Below are positions 16,602 through 24,711 of a stretch of DNA of 33,525 nucleotides, piece after piece (position 1 is the first letter of the stretch; each line of letters starts with the position of its first letter). The stretch comes from Bdellovibrionales bacterium RIFOXYA1_FULL_36_14 (GTDB taxonomy: Bacteria > Bdellovibrionota > Bacteriovoracia > Bacteriovoracales > Bacteriovoracaceae). The notes beneath the pieces are model-generated. The model did no database searches, had not been told where the DNA came from, and worked only from the letters and a program-made list of their open reading frames with translations. Both the position numbers and the translations under genes were made by a program. The stretch is from contig MEPW01000031.1 in assembly GCA_001769975.1 (NCBI GenBank), positions 1 through 33,525 on the forward strand, given 5' to 3'.

Positions 16602-18437
16602 ATGAATAAACTCTGTCAAAAGGCAAAATCTCTACCTGAAAAGCCAGGTTGCTATCTTATGAAAAAAGAAGATGGGCAGGTGATTTATGTTGGTAAGGCC
16701 AAGGATCTAAGCAAAAGAGTCTCCAGTTATTTTTTGGATTCACAAAAAGATATTAAAACCGAATTTTTGATAAGAAACATTTTTGATTTTGATTTTATTG
16801 TTACGGACAACGAAACTGAAGCCTTGGTACTCGAAAATAATTTAATAAAAAAGCATCGACCCAAGTATAATATTAGATTGAAGGATGATAAATCCTACCC
16901 CTACGTGGTTTTTGATTTCTCGTTGGAATTTCCAAGCTTGCTCTATCTTCGGAATGTTAAAAAGAAAAAAAAACAGTTGGTTTTTGGCCCGTTTGTTACG
17001 GGTAGTAATATTTCTGAGATTGTAAAAATTATCAAGAAATCGTTACGGCTGCGTGATTGTAGTAACTACGAATTTAAATCTCGAAAGCAGCCTTGTATTT
17101 TATTTCAAATGAATCAGTGTTCGGGACCTTGTTGCGATAAAATTGCCAAAGAGGAATATCATGAGTTGGTGAATATTGCACTAGACGTATTTAAAGGTAG
17201 CGGCAAAAAAATAAAGCATTATTTAAACCAAGAAATGCAAAAACTGGTAGCGAGCGAAGAATTTGAGCGCGCTGCCCAGGTAAGGGATGATCTTGTAAAA
17301 ATTGAAAGTTTTCTAAAATATAACGTTGCTCAAAATGTTGAGCTGTACGAGAAAAATAAAAACATAGATGTGATTTCATATGTTAAAGGTGAAAAAGAAA
17401 CAGATATTGTTATCCATATGGTGAGGAATTCGTTGTTGCTTGGTTGTCGAGGTTTTTATTTTGCCAATAATTTTTTAGTTAAAGATGATGACTTAGAAAG
17501 CAGCCTGTTTAGTTTTTTATATGAGTACTATGAAACTTTAGTTGGTCAATTGCCAGAAATGATAATTTTATCTTTTGATCATGAAGAAATTGAAGTTTTT
17601 AAAAAAGCCTTGAATCATTTGTATCAACCGGAAAAAATAGAAGTTTTTTCTAACCGACCAAAATATTTACCACTTATAAAACTGGCCACTGATCAAGCGA
17701 GAGAGAACCAGAAACTTAGGGCCCATAATGCCGGTAATGAGTACCTAGGACTTACTAAACTGGCGGAGATTTTAAATCTTAAAGAAATTCCACGAAATCT
17801 GGAATGTTATGACGTGGCTATCTGGCAAGGCAAATCTCCCACTGCTTCGCAAATAGTATTTCACGATGGATTGCCGGAAAAGTCATCTTATCGTTTGTAT
17901 GAGTTAGAGGAAAGACCTGAAGGTAATAACGATTTTGCTATGATGAGAGAGCTAATGGAAAGAAGGATCAAACATGGAAATTTACCGGATATCTTTGTGG
18001 TGGATGGAGGAGTTGGGCAAGTAAGGCAGCTTTTAGATGTGTTAAAAGAAAATAAGAGTAATATTCCAGTGGTTGGCATTGTTAAAAAAAGGTCGGGAAA
18101 AGTGAACTCTCAAAAGCAAGTGGATAGATTAGTTATTCCTGGTAGAAAAAACTACTACTCATTGAATAAATCTAAAGAGTTGATGTATTTGCTGGTTCAT
18201 ATGCGAGATGAGGCCCATCGTTTTTCCCGGACTCTTCATCATAAACACGAGCATCAAAGAGTGCTAAAAAGCTGGTTTGATGATATTGCCGGAATTGGTC
18301 CCAAAACAAAAAAATCGATTTTAGAAAATCTGGACAAACCTATTGAAGATTTAAAAAATTACACTGAACAGGAGCTGGTGAGCTATTTAAAAATAAGTAA
18401 ATTAGTGGCTAGAAATATTTTGAAAAAACTAATTTAA
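16602..18437 (+). CDS. uvrC: Excinuclease ABC subunit C
   Basis: Makes both incisions around DNA lesions marked by UvrAB in nucleotide excision repair. The frame is open from 16521, but ATG 16602 gives the family-typical N-terminus and 611 residues, and the predicted promoter lies upstream of it. Domains in order: GIY-YIG nuclease (CYLMKKEDGQVIYVGKAKDL, about 17-36), a Cys-rich loop (KQPCILFQMNQCSGPC), the UvrB-interacting UVR motif (EEFERAAQVRDDL), the RNase H-like nuclease domain (DVAIWQG, FVVDGGVGQV) and C-terminal helix-hairpin-helix motifs (DDIAGIGPKTKKSILE). All look intact. The last nine bases overlap the convergent small gene. Confidence 0.97.
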   Translation: MNKLCQKAKSLPEKPGCYLMKKEDGQVIYVGKAKDLSKRVSSYFLDSQKDIKTEFLIRNIFDFDFIVTDNETEALVLENNLIKKHRPKYNIRLKDDKSYPYVVFDFSLEFPSLLYLRNVKKKKKQLVFGPFVTGSNISEIVKIIKKSLRLRDCSNYEFKSRKQPCILFQMNQCSGPCCDKIAKEEYHELVNIALDVFKGSGKKIKHYLNQEMQKLVASEEFERAAQVRDDLVKIESFLKYNVAQNVELYEKNKNIDVISYVKGEKETDIVIHMVRNSLLLGCRGFYFANNFLVKDDDLESSLFSFLYEYYETLVGQLPEMIILSFDHEEIEVFKKALNHLYQPEKIEVFSNRPKYLPLIKLATDQARENQKLRAHNAGNEYLGLTKLAEILNLKEIPRNLECYDVAIWQGKSPTASQIVFHDGLPEKSSYRLYELEERPEGNNDFAMMRELMERRIKHGNLPDIFVVDGGVGQVRQLLDVLKENKSNIPVVGIVKKRSGKVNSQKQVDRLVIPGRKNYYSLNKSKELMYLLVHMRDEAHRFSRTLHHKHEHQRVLKSWFDDIAGIGPKTKKSILENLDKPIEDLKNYTEQELVSYLKISKLVARNILKKLI

Positions 18438-18644
18438 TACATGAACTTTCTTTCTGTTTTTATTTCCACACTCAGGGCATATGGCTGACTCTTGAACCAG
18501 TAAATTGGTATAATCAGTTAAGTGATTGATCATCAACCGAGAGCCGCATATTTGACAAGCATCAATGAGCTGTTGGACTTGTTGAATGTCGCCGTAAAAT
18601 TCTTCGTATGTTTCAAATTTATAATCAGAGTCGAAAGTTGACAT
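18429..18644 (-). CDS. Small zinc-ribbon protein
   Basis: 71 residues with two CxxC knuckles (CQICG and CPECG) about 26 residues apart, the layout of a single zinc ribbon. The N-terminus is acidic and aromatic (TFDSDYKFETYEEFYGD). No further domain is visible; it may bind nucleic acid or a protein partner. GGGAG six bases before the ATG supports the start. Its 3' end overlaps uvrC tail-to-tail by nine bases, so antisense contact between the two transcripts is possible. Function unknown. Confidence 0.72.
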   Translation of the reverse strand: MSTFDSDYKFETYEEFYGDIQQVQQLIDACQICGSRLMINHLTDYTNLLVQESAICPECGNKNRKKVHVLN

Positions 18645-18814
18645 AGCATTCTCCCGCTGTGGTTGAGGCCAAATAAAAGTTGTTTCACATGTGCCTTTCT
18701 TCCTGAATGCTACACCTTTCTGGACATATGCATTTTTCGGATGACTGTGTTCTCTTCTTTACTAATAAATTTTAATGTGGGAGTAATGTAAATATTTTTC
18801 CCCTTAATTAAGGC

Positions 18815-19717
18815 ATGGTAAATCCTTTGAAAAAAGAAATTTTTAAAGAATTGAACAAATTTAACAAGGAAACTTCGGTTGATACCGATTCCTTGATGGC
18901 AACTTTTTCCGGACAGCTATTTAAATCAGCTCCCTGCTTTTTAGCGAAAATAAAAATGAATCAAGAAGTGTCTGTACCGAAACTTTTTAAAACCAATGTT
19001 ACTTGTTTGGAAAAAGAGACTGCTTTAAATGCTTTGGGTGAATATGTAAAAAAAGAAATTGAAAAGACTCATCAACCTGTTGATGTTGCGGGGGATGCGC
19101 ATTACCTCCTGAAAACTGATCCTTTGCAGGAGTTTTTAAATAAGCTTTCCTCTTGTTGTCGATGCTTTAGTGAAGATACCCTCGCAGTGAAAAAACTCTT
19201 GGATCAAAAAATTCAATCCAGCGAATTTAATCATATCGACATTTTGTTTGTAGGAGATTATCCACGCCTGGTCGGAGAAAGTATTTTTGAAACTTTTTCT
19301 GCTGACAAAGGTGAGATATTAAACCGGATGGTACATGCCATGAATCTTCCTACTCTCAAATGGTATGTAACCTATTTATTAAAATGTAATCGTATGGATT
19401 TGGATTTAAATTTGAAAAAGGAAATTATTAATACTTGCTTTGAGCACGTTAAAAACGAAATCTTTTTGCTACAACCGAAAGTCGTCATTTCATTTGGAGC
19501 CTTGGCCACGCAGATGATGCTTGGAAAAAAAGAAAGATTGGCTGATATTCATGGTAAATTTTTTCACCAGCAATTCGATTTTGTTGGTGGCGAAAAAAGA
19601 GAATTCACCTTAGTTCCTATTTTTCACCCGGAATATCTCTTAATTAACCCTACTATGAAAAAAACTGCATGGGTGGATCTCAAAAAAGTAATTGAGTTTT
19701 TAAGTCAAGAAAACTGA
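18815..19717 (+). CDS. Divergent family-4 uracil-DNA glycosylase-like protein
   Basis: The C-terminal 200 residues follow the plan of Fe-S family-4 UDGs. Four Cys fit the cluster: C114 and C117 (SCCRC), C191 (LKCN) and C208 (NTCFE). LILPKVVISFGALA-like spacing and H271 in FHPEYLLINPTMKKTAWVDL match the last UDG motif. However, motif 1 (GEAPG in active enzymes) reads GDYPR at 147-151, so the catalytic Glu is Asp and the uracil-binding turn is changed. An extra N-terminus of about 105 residues has no recognisable domain. It may act on another lesion or have lost glycosylase activity. The ATG has a poorly spaced AAGG (one base away) inside the palindrome CCTTAATTAAGG (18802-18813), so the start is uncertain. 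Confidence 0.8.
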   Translation: MVNPLKKEIFKELNKFNKETSVDTDSLMATFSGQLFKSAPCFLAKIKMNQEVSVPKLFKTNVTCLEKETALNALGEYVKKEIEKTHQPVDVAGDAHYLLKTDPLQEFLNKLSSCCRCFSEDTLAVKKLLDQKIQSSEFNHIDILFVGDYPRLVGESIFETFSADKGEILNRMVHAMNLPTLKWYVTYLLKCNRMDLDLNLKKEIINTCFEHVKNEIFLLQPKVVISFGALATQMMLGKKERLADIHGKFFHQQFDFVGGEKREFTLVPIFHPEYLLINPTMKKTAWVDLKKVIEFLSQEN

Positions 19718-19721
19718 TGTC

Positions 19722-19750
19722 TTGAGATTTTTTTAGATTACAGTTATGAT
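19722..19750 (+). promoter_or_regulatory. Sigma-70-type promoter of the spoIID-amidase pair
   Basis: TTGAGA (19722-19727), 17 bases, TATGAT (19745-19750), each matching five of six consensus bases. Transcription would start near 19757, leaving a leader of about 50 bases. The -35 overlaps a weak stem TCAAGA/TCTTGA with a T7 tract at the end of the upstream gene, which may serve as its terminator. Confidence 0.65.
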
Positions 19751-19808
19751 TAATACTGGATTACCCTAGGATGAGGGTAAATTTCAATATGTTTAACCTA
19801 GGCCATGG

Positions 19809-20996
19809 ATGGACGGGAAATTGAATTTATTTGTCAAATTGTTCATTGTCATTCTTTTGATCAGTCTAGGAAGCCTTCCTGATTCATGTCTGGGTAAGCA
19901 GGCACCTTTAATAAGAGTTAAAGTGTACAACTCACTTCCGAGTTTAAATGTTGTAGGGGAGGATGTTCAAAGATATCTTTATCCTAAACATAGTAAAAAA
20001 ACTTTCAAGGGGACAAAACGCATTAAATTCAACTGCCAGGGACTTTTTTTGACTTCCCAAAAAAAACGTAAACCTATTTTGTTGGCCCATTTATCTTCGC
20101 CAAGCGGTTTTTTAGATTTAGGAAGAGAAAAATTCAAAGGCAATTTAATGATAGCCACTAATCCAAACGGCGAGAGTTGTGATGTCATTCATCAGGTTGA
20201 TCTGGAAACCTATCTACCTCCCCTTTTATCTAAAGAGATGCATGGCTCGTGGCCACTGGAAGCCCTTAAGGCGCAAGCTGTAGCCGCCCGAACCTATGCG
20301 GCACATAAAATCAAAACACAAGAGGTTTCTAAAACTAAAGGTCATGAAGTTTATTATGATTTGGAAAACTCGGAGAAGCATCAAGTTTCGGGATCGTTTG
20401 CAGATGCTACTAAAAAAACTGTTTTAGCTCAAAAAGAAACCTCCGGAGAAGTACTGGTAAGTAAAACTGATAATGCACTTCACCCTATTTTTTTTCATGC
20501 AGAGAGCGCTGGCCGAACCTTGTTACCTGAAGAAGTGTGGGATCACACCATTCAAGATTATTATTCAGTAGCAATGCCCTATTTGGAAAGTTCTATTAAA
20601 TGGCAGTCCCAAATTCCCTTATCCAAAATTCGAGAATTTTTTAATTGGTATCTTAATAAAGGTAAAGATTTAAACTTTGAAAAATTTGTCAATAACAGCA
20701 TTATTACAGTAACCCCAGATAAAATAACCAATCATGTGTTTCGGATTTATTTGGATGATCAGGTTTTTATTATACGGAAACCACTGTTACGAAAGTATTT
20801 TGGAAGAAATTTTTTTGAATCGAGCAGCTTTGTGGTTTTTTTCAAAAATAGGTTTTTAGTAGTGGAAGGACAAGGGAGTGGGCATGGGGTTGGTATGAGT
20901 CAAATCGGGGCCAAACGATTAGCGGAAAAAGGATATACATATAAACAAATTCTTTCTTATTATTATCCGGGTTTTAGATTAAAAAAGATGTATTGA
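19809..20996 (+). CDS. SpoIID/LytB-domain peptidoglycan lytic protein
   Basis: A 395-residue exported protein with an N-terminal hydrophobic segment (about 8-22) acting as signal peptide or anchor. The SpoIID core is clear: YLPPLLSKEMHGSWPLEALK (about 135-154), with the expected catalytic glutamate E143, then AQAVAARTYA, the HAESAGRTLLPEEVW segment and a C-terminal GSGHGVGMSQIGAKRLA. By family knowledge SpoIID cleaves glycan strands that have lost their stem peptides. An Amidase_3 gene follows four bases later and could create just those denuded strands. AGG lies six bases before the ATG. The organism shows no other sign of sporulation here, so a role in division or wall remodelling is inferred. 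Confidence 0.92.
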   Translation: MDGKLNLFVKLFIVILLISLGSLPDSCLGKQAPLIRVKVYNSLPSLNVVGEDVQRYLYPKHSKKTFKGTKRIKFNCQGLFLTSQKKRKPILLAHLSSPSGFLDLGREKFKGNLMIATNPNGESCDVIHQVDLETYLPPLLSKEMHGSWPLEALKAQAVAARTYAAHKIKTQEVSKTKGHEVYYDLENSEKHQVSGSFADATKKTVLAQKETSGEVLVSKTDNALHPIFFHAESAGRTLLPEEVWDHTIQDYYSVAMPYLESSIKWQSQIPLSKIREFFNWYLNKGKDLNFEKFVNNSIITVTPDKITNHVFRIYLDDQVFIIRKPLLRKYFGRNFFESSSFVVFFKNRFLVVEGQGSGHGVGMSQIGAKRLAEKGYTYKQILSYYYPGFRLKKMY

Positions 20997-21000
20997 TTTT

Positions 21001-21750
21001 ATGAAAAGATTATTGATATTAGTTTTATTGTTAGCTTGGTTTAATACCCAGTTATATGCGGTAACGGTTTTGCTTGACCCAGGACATGGTGGCAGCGATA
21101 CTGGGGCAAAAATGTTTTATTCTTATGTGGATAAACATGGCAAAAAAAGAAACTTGCATGTGTTAGAAAAAGATCTCTCGTTGATCTTTGCTAAAAAAAT
21201 CCAAGAAAAATTAAAAAAGCAGGGTGTGTTAGTACACCTCTCCAGAAGCTATGATCATGAGATAAGTTTGGATGGTCGAGCAGAGTTGGCTCAAAAACTC
21301 AAGGCAGATCTTTTTATTTCAATTCATATGAATGCTTCCACCAATCGAATGTCGCGGGGATTTGAAACCTTTTATTTGGATAACCACAATGATGTTGCTA
21401 TTAAGAAAGTAGAGGATATAGAAAATGTTGGTCTTACTGGAGATCAATTAATTATTAAACAAATTATTACAGATTTAATTGTCGATCGAACGGCAAAAGC
21501 GTCAAGATTGTTGGCCCAAACTGTTCATGCAAAAATAAAAAAGAAAACTAACAAATCATTTAAAATAAAAGATCGAGGTATAAAACCAGGGCTATTTTAC
21601 GTCTTGGCAATGGCCAAAAGACCCGGAATATTGTTGGAAGTCTCATTTCTCTCTAATCCTAAAGAACTTAAAAAAGTTTTGACACCTGAATTTCAAGAAG
21701 CCTATTCAAATGCTGTGGTAGACGGTGTGATTAGCTATTTAAGAAAATAA
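21001..21750 (+). CDS. N-acetylmuramoyl-L-alanine amidase (Amidase_3)
   Basis: Zn-dependent amidase that removes stem peptides from muramic acid in the periplasm. The signal peptide is MKRLLILVLLLAWFNTQLYA. The Zn ligands and catalytic Glu are visible: H29 (DPGHGG), E56 (LEKDLS), H109 (ISIHMNAS) and E213 (LLEVSFLSN). The 249 residues hold only the catalytic domain; no AMIN or SPOR targeting domain is attached. An insert of about 50 residues at 125-175 may be the helix that controls access to the active site in AmiB/AmiC-type enzymes. It follows the SpoIID gene by four bases and ends at a strong terminator, so the two form one operon. Confidence 0.95.
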   Translation: MKRLLILVLLLAWFNTQLYAVTVLLDPGHGGSDTGAKMFYSYVDKHGKKRNLHVLEKDLSLIFAKKIQEKLKKQGVLVHLSRSYDHEISLDGRAELAQKLKADLFISIHMNASTNRMSRGFETFYLDNHNDVAIKKVEDIENVGLTGDQLIIKQIITDLIVDRTAKASRLLAQTVHAKIKKKTNKSFKIKDRGIKPGLFYVLAMAKRPGILLEVSFLSNPKELKKVLTPEFQEAYSNAVVDGVISYLRK

Positions 21751-21782
21751 AAAGGACAGAAAAATGTTTTTCTGCCCTTTTT
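21749..21782 (+). terminator. Rho-independent terminator after the amidase gene
   Basis: AAAAAGGACAGAAAAA pairs with TTTTTCTGCCCTTTTT around a TG loop, with a single A-C mismatch. The long A and T flanks make it work in both directions. Confidence 0.9.
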
Positions 21783-21879
21783 AAGAGGTAGGGGAGAGAT
21801 ATCCATCTATGGAATCAAAGTTTCCAATCTTAATAATGTGCCAAATTAGTTAAATTAATATTGAGATCATTTTTAAAGC

Positions 21880-21911
21880 AAGGGACTTGAGGTTGACTCC
21901 TTAAGTCCCTT
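21880..21911. terminator. Terminator between convergent genes
   Basis: AAGGGACTTGAGG (21880-21892) pairs with CCTTAAGTCCCTT (21899-21911) over 13 pairs with one G-T wobble and a six-base loop. It follows the stop of the minus-strand lipoprotein gene by 15 bases and probably ends that transcript, with moderate T content on both sides. Confidence 0.75.
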
Positions 21912-21926
21912 TTACTTTGTTAATAA

Positions 21927-22502
21927 TTATAATTGTTGTAAGGGGTATTGACTAGATTGACAAGATAATTGAACTGGCCCAAAGCTGGTGGGAATAGTTC
22001 CCGAGTTAGAAATTGCAGCTTGGGTATTATTTGCAATAACCCTACCAACCGAGCAACCACTTACGTTTGCGATGGTACCAGATTGAAGCATAAAAGCGGT
22101 AACTGTCGAGCTGGCGTTGATCCAATATGGGTAGTGGCAAAAAGAAAGAGTTGCCGTAAATCCACCACCGCTTAAAGTTTTAATAACAATAAGGTCACCA
22201 TAGGCGCTTACTCCTGCAAATACTCCAGTTACGCTACCGGTTGCATAACCTCCTGCTTGTAATGCTCCTGTAGGTAATGCTCCGTTGCCACCAATTGCTT
22301 GATTACTACTAAAAGTAGTATCGGCGATTCTTTGGCATTGATACTGGCTTTTCAATTGATTAAGTTCGTTAGCCTGAGTACCACTAACACCAGCTGAAAT
22401 GGTGGAGTAAGGACTGCTTAGCGAATTTACTGTGTTCTTTTTTGAACTACAGCTTACTAGTAATAATGTCATAGCTACTAGAATAATTGTTTTCGTTTTC
22501 AT
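21927..22502 (-). CDS. Lipoprotein of unknown function
   Basis: 191 residues with a type II signal peptide; the lipobox LVSC puts the lipidated Cys at residue 18, followed by SSKK, with no inner-membrane retention Asp at +2, so outer-membrane sorting is likely. The mature part is Gly/Ser/Thr/Ala-rich with beta-strand character and four further Cys (QCQR, SFCHY, GCSVG, LSCQS). No known domain is recognised. GGAGAGAG stands ahead of the ATG, and a CCGTAA/TTACGG stem in the leader abuts it. It ends at a good terminator and stands alone. Confidence 0.8.
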   Translation of the reverse strand: MKTKTIILVAMTLLLVSCSSKKNTVNSLSSPYSTISAGVSGTQANELNQLKSQYQCQRIADTTFSSNQAIGGNGALPTGALQAGGYATGSVTGVFAGVSAYGDLIVIKTLSGGGFTATLSFCHYPYWINASSTVTAFMLQSGTIANVSGCSVGRVIANNTQAAISNSGTIPTSFGPVQLSCQSSQYPLQQL

Positions 22503-22511
22503 AAACTCTCT

Positions 22512-22539
22512 CCGTAAAATAATGTTTTCCCTCTTACGG
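22512..22539 (-). other. Leader hairpin abutting the lipoprotein ribosome site
   Basis: CCGTAA (22512-22517 on the plus strand) and TTACGG (22534-22539) form a six-pair stem with a 16-base loop. On the minus-strand mRNA the 3' arm ends in GG of the GGAGAGAG ribosome site, so folding would partly hide it. On the plus strand it is followed by CTTTTTT, which could stop antisense transcription instead. Confidence 0.4.
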
Positions 22540-22739
22540 CTTTTTTATGCATAGCGCATGCCAGAAAGGCGAGTGATTGAGTCGGTTAATTTCTATATGA
22601 TTTCAGATAATTAGCATTTTAAAATAAATTTAATGTGTTTAAAGTTTTAACAATTGATCTTTTGTTTACAGTTTTGAAGCTAACTATCCGAAAAGATGCT
22701 ATTGACTAACATACTGATATTAGAGGATTAACCTGTTTT

Positions 22740-23690
22740 ATGAATAAAAAAAATTGGGGTATGTGGATAACTCAAATTCAAAAGCCCTTAAAGGATGATA
22801 CCTTATTTAAGGTTTATACCAGCCTTAAGATAATAAGCATTCCTCTCATGACCTTAGGTATACTGGCTAGCATGTTGTGGATTATCTTGAGTCTTAATTT
22901 AGTATTTTTTAGTGCTAACGGTTTTGTACAAGTTTCGGGACTTGAGGATACTTTTTACGAGCATTTGTCCCAAATTCTTTTTTCTAACCTTAAATGGGGA
23001 TTATTGGCGTTAGCGATAATGGCCATTTTAGGATGGTATGTATCCATTTTAATTCTAAGACCTTTTAAACTAATCGGTGAATATTGCGATCAAGTAAGCA
23101 AAGGGGAAAAGCCGGAGTATAACCAAGATCTTTTTACAGATGTCAGACTGCTTACTTCATTTTGTGATTATTTTTTCAATTATATGGAAAATGCTTTAAA
23201 AAATAGTTCCTTTACCCCTATGGATATTTTAAAAAAATATCAAAAAATTCATGCACCAGTCTTTGAAAAATTATTTTTTATTCAATTTTTTTTGCTGATC
23301 CTTGGTGCATCTGTAGCGGTAGGCGTTGGCATCTATTATTTAACGGTGGAAGTATATATGGATTTGATTACCTTATCCATACAAGCATTAAAATCAGAAC
23401 CTGTGGGAATGTATTTTTTCAGTGAACAAAAAGAAATATTTTTACAGATTGTCAGTATAGTAATGGTGATTTATTTGATTCTGAATTTTTTTCTATGTAT
23501 GCATTTTCATACTTTGATATCTGGGCCAGCCTTTGCCGTCTTTTCTACCATGCGAGCATTTTTAAAGGGAAACTTTGATTCTAGAATCCATGTTATTGGA
23601 TCGAGGTATTTAAGGGATTATATAATAAAAATAAATAAATATCTGGATTACATTCAAAAAAATGTTGAAATACATAAATGTAAAGAATGA
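22740..23690 (+). CDS. Membrane protein with duplicated TM-TM-HAMP-like units
   Basis: Function unknown. The 316 residues hold four likely membrane helices (about 30-55, 85-107, 178-203, 232-253). Each pair is followed by a cytoplasmic stretch that looks HAMP-like: RPFKLIGEYCDQVSKGE (from 107) and SGPAFAVFSTMRAFLKGNFD (from 261), each with the Pro near its start and the later Gly-x-Phe/Glu turn. No kinase, cyclase or methyl-accepting output domain is attached. It may relay or dampen signals to separate partners. GAGGA lies 12-13 bases before the ATG, farther than usual. A DsbA-like lipoprotein gene follows 80 bases later and may or may not be co-transcribed. Confidence 0.7.
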   Translation: MNKKNWGMWITQIQKPLKDDTLFKVYTSLKIISIPLMTLGILASMLWIILSLNLVFFSANGFVQVSGLEDTFYEHLSQILFSNLKWGLLALAIMAILGWYVSILILRPFKLIGEYCDQVSKGEKPEYNQDLFTDVRLLTSFCDYFFNYMENALKNSSFTPMDILKKYQKIHAPVFEKLFFIQFFLLILGASVAVGVGIYYLTVEVYMDLITLSIQALKSEPVGMYFFSEQKEIFLQIVSIVMVIYLILNFFLCMHFHTLISGPAFAVFSTMRAFLKGNFDSRIHVIGSRYLRDYIIKINKYLDYIQKNVEIHKCKE

Positions 23691-23770
23691 TTAAAGTTGG
23701 TGAAAAGCCCTTTTTAAACTAGTATATTCATAGTATTATTTTTATCTCGATACTTTACAAAGGAAGATTC

Positions 23771-24580
23771 ATGTCAAGCAAGCTTAAAAATGTTTTTAGT
23801 ATTTTAGTGATGGGGCTCTTGGTAGTCAGCTGTGTTTCCGATAAAGATTTTAAAGAAAAAGTTAAAAAAGCAATTGAAGAAAATCCTGAAATAGTAATAG
23901 ATGCAATCAGTAAAAAACCTCATGAGTTTGTACAGGTCTTACAAAAGGCAGTAAATGAAACGCGCATGGTAGAAGAGAAAAAAGCTCGAGAAGATGAGCA
24001 GAAGAAACTGGAAGCCCATTTTAATAATCCTCTGGCTCCCCAGATAGGAGAAACAGAATCAATAAGGGGAGAGAAGGATGCCCCAATTACGCTGGTTATG
24101 TTTTCCGATTTCCAGTGTCCTTACTGTGTTCAAGGAGTTAATACGGTAAATAAGCTAAGGGAGAAGTACGGCAGAAAAATTAGGTACGTTTACAAGCATT
24201 TGCCATTAGTGAGTCTAGGCCATGCCCAAGCTCCGCTAGCTGCGGAATATTTTGAGGCAATTGCCATGCAAAGTGTAGAGAAGGCATATAAGTTTCATGA
24301 CGAACTTTATAGCAACCAAAGAAATATTCAAAATGGAGAGACCTTTTTCAAAGCAGTGGTAAAAAAATTAAATATTGATGCAAATAAACTATCTGCTGAT
24401 TTGAAATCAGAGCGCGTAAAAAAGAAAATGGAAAATGATCAAATGGAAGCCCAAAAGTTCGAGTTTCAAGGGACTCCGGGTTTTTTACTGAATGGTATTC
24501 CCATCTATGGGGCATACCCTATTGAATATTTTGAAAGTATTATTGGCCGACTTAAACAATCGGGAAAGCTTATTATTTAA
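23771..24580 (+). CDS. DsbA-like thioredoxin-fold lipoprotein
   Basis: 269 residues. A lipobox (VVSC) places the lipidated Cys at residue 21. A charged helical segment (about 25-85) acts as a spacer. A DsbA/BdbD-like thioredoxin domain follows with the redox motif CPYC at 116-119 (DFQCPYCVQG) and the cis-Pro loop GTPGFLLNG near 236-244. It should make or shuffle disulfides in exported proteins; in this window several secreted proteins carry paired Cys and are possible substrates. AAGGAAG five bases before the ATG is a strong ribosome site. Family call is secure; oxidase versus isomerase is not resolvable. Confidence 0.92.
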   Translation: MSSKLKNVFSILVMGLLVVSCVSDKDFKEKVKKAIEENPEIVIDAISKKPHEFVQVLQKAVNETRMVEEKKAREDEQKKLEAHFNNPLAPQIGETESIRGEKDAPITLVMFSDFQCPYCVQGVNTVNKLREKYGRKIRYVYKHLPLVSLGHAQAPLAAEYFEAIAMQSVEKAYKFHDELYSNQRNIQNGETFFKAVVKKLNIDANKLSADLKSERVKKKMENDQMEAQKFEFQGTPGFLLNGIPIYGAYPIEYFESIIGRLKQSGKLII

Positions 24581-24700
24581 TAATATTTTCATACTATAAT
24601 CTTCATTAGTAATTAAAGGTTTGTAAGTAATCATTTAATTCTTTTAATTATTCTTCAACTTGTGTAAAACATAGTTGAGTTTTTTCACTTCTTTGAAAGT

Positions 24701-24708
24701 GGGGGGGG
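24701..24708 (+). promoter_or_regulatory. G8 tract as ribosome binding site
   Basis: Eight consecutive Gs end three bases before the ATG at 24712, forming its Shine-Dalgarno region. Long G tracts are rare in such an AT-rich sequence and are prone to slippage, which would change ribosome site spacing. Confidence 0.55.
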
Positions 24709-24711
24709 ATT

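Noticed and set aside
18802-18813. Palindrome CCTTAATTAAGG right before the UDG-like gene as an operator
   Set aside because: Mostly AT with a simple centre and it coincides with the ribosome site region; no second copy is seen nearby.
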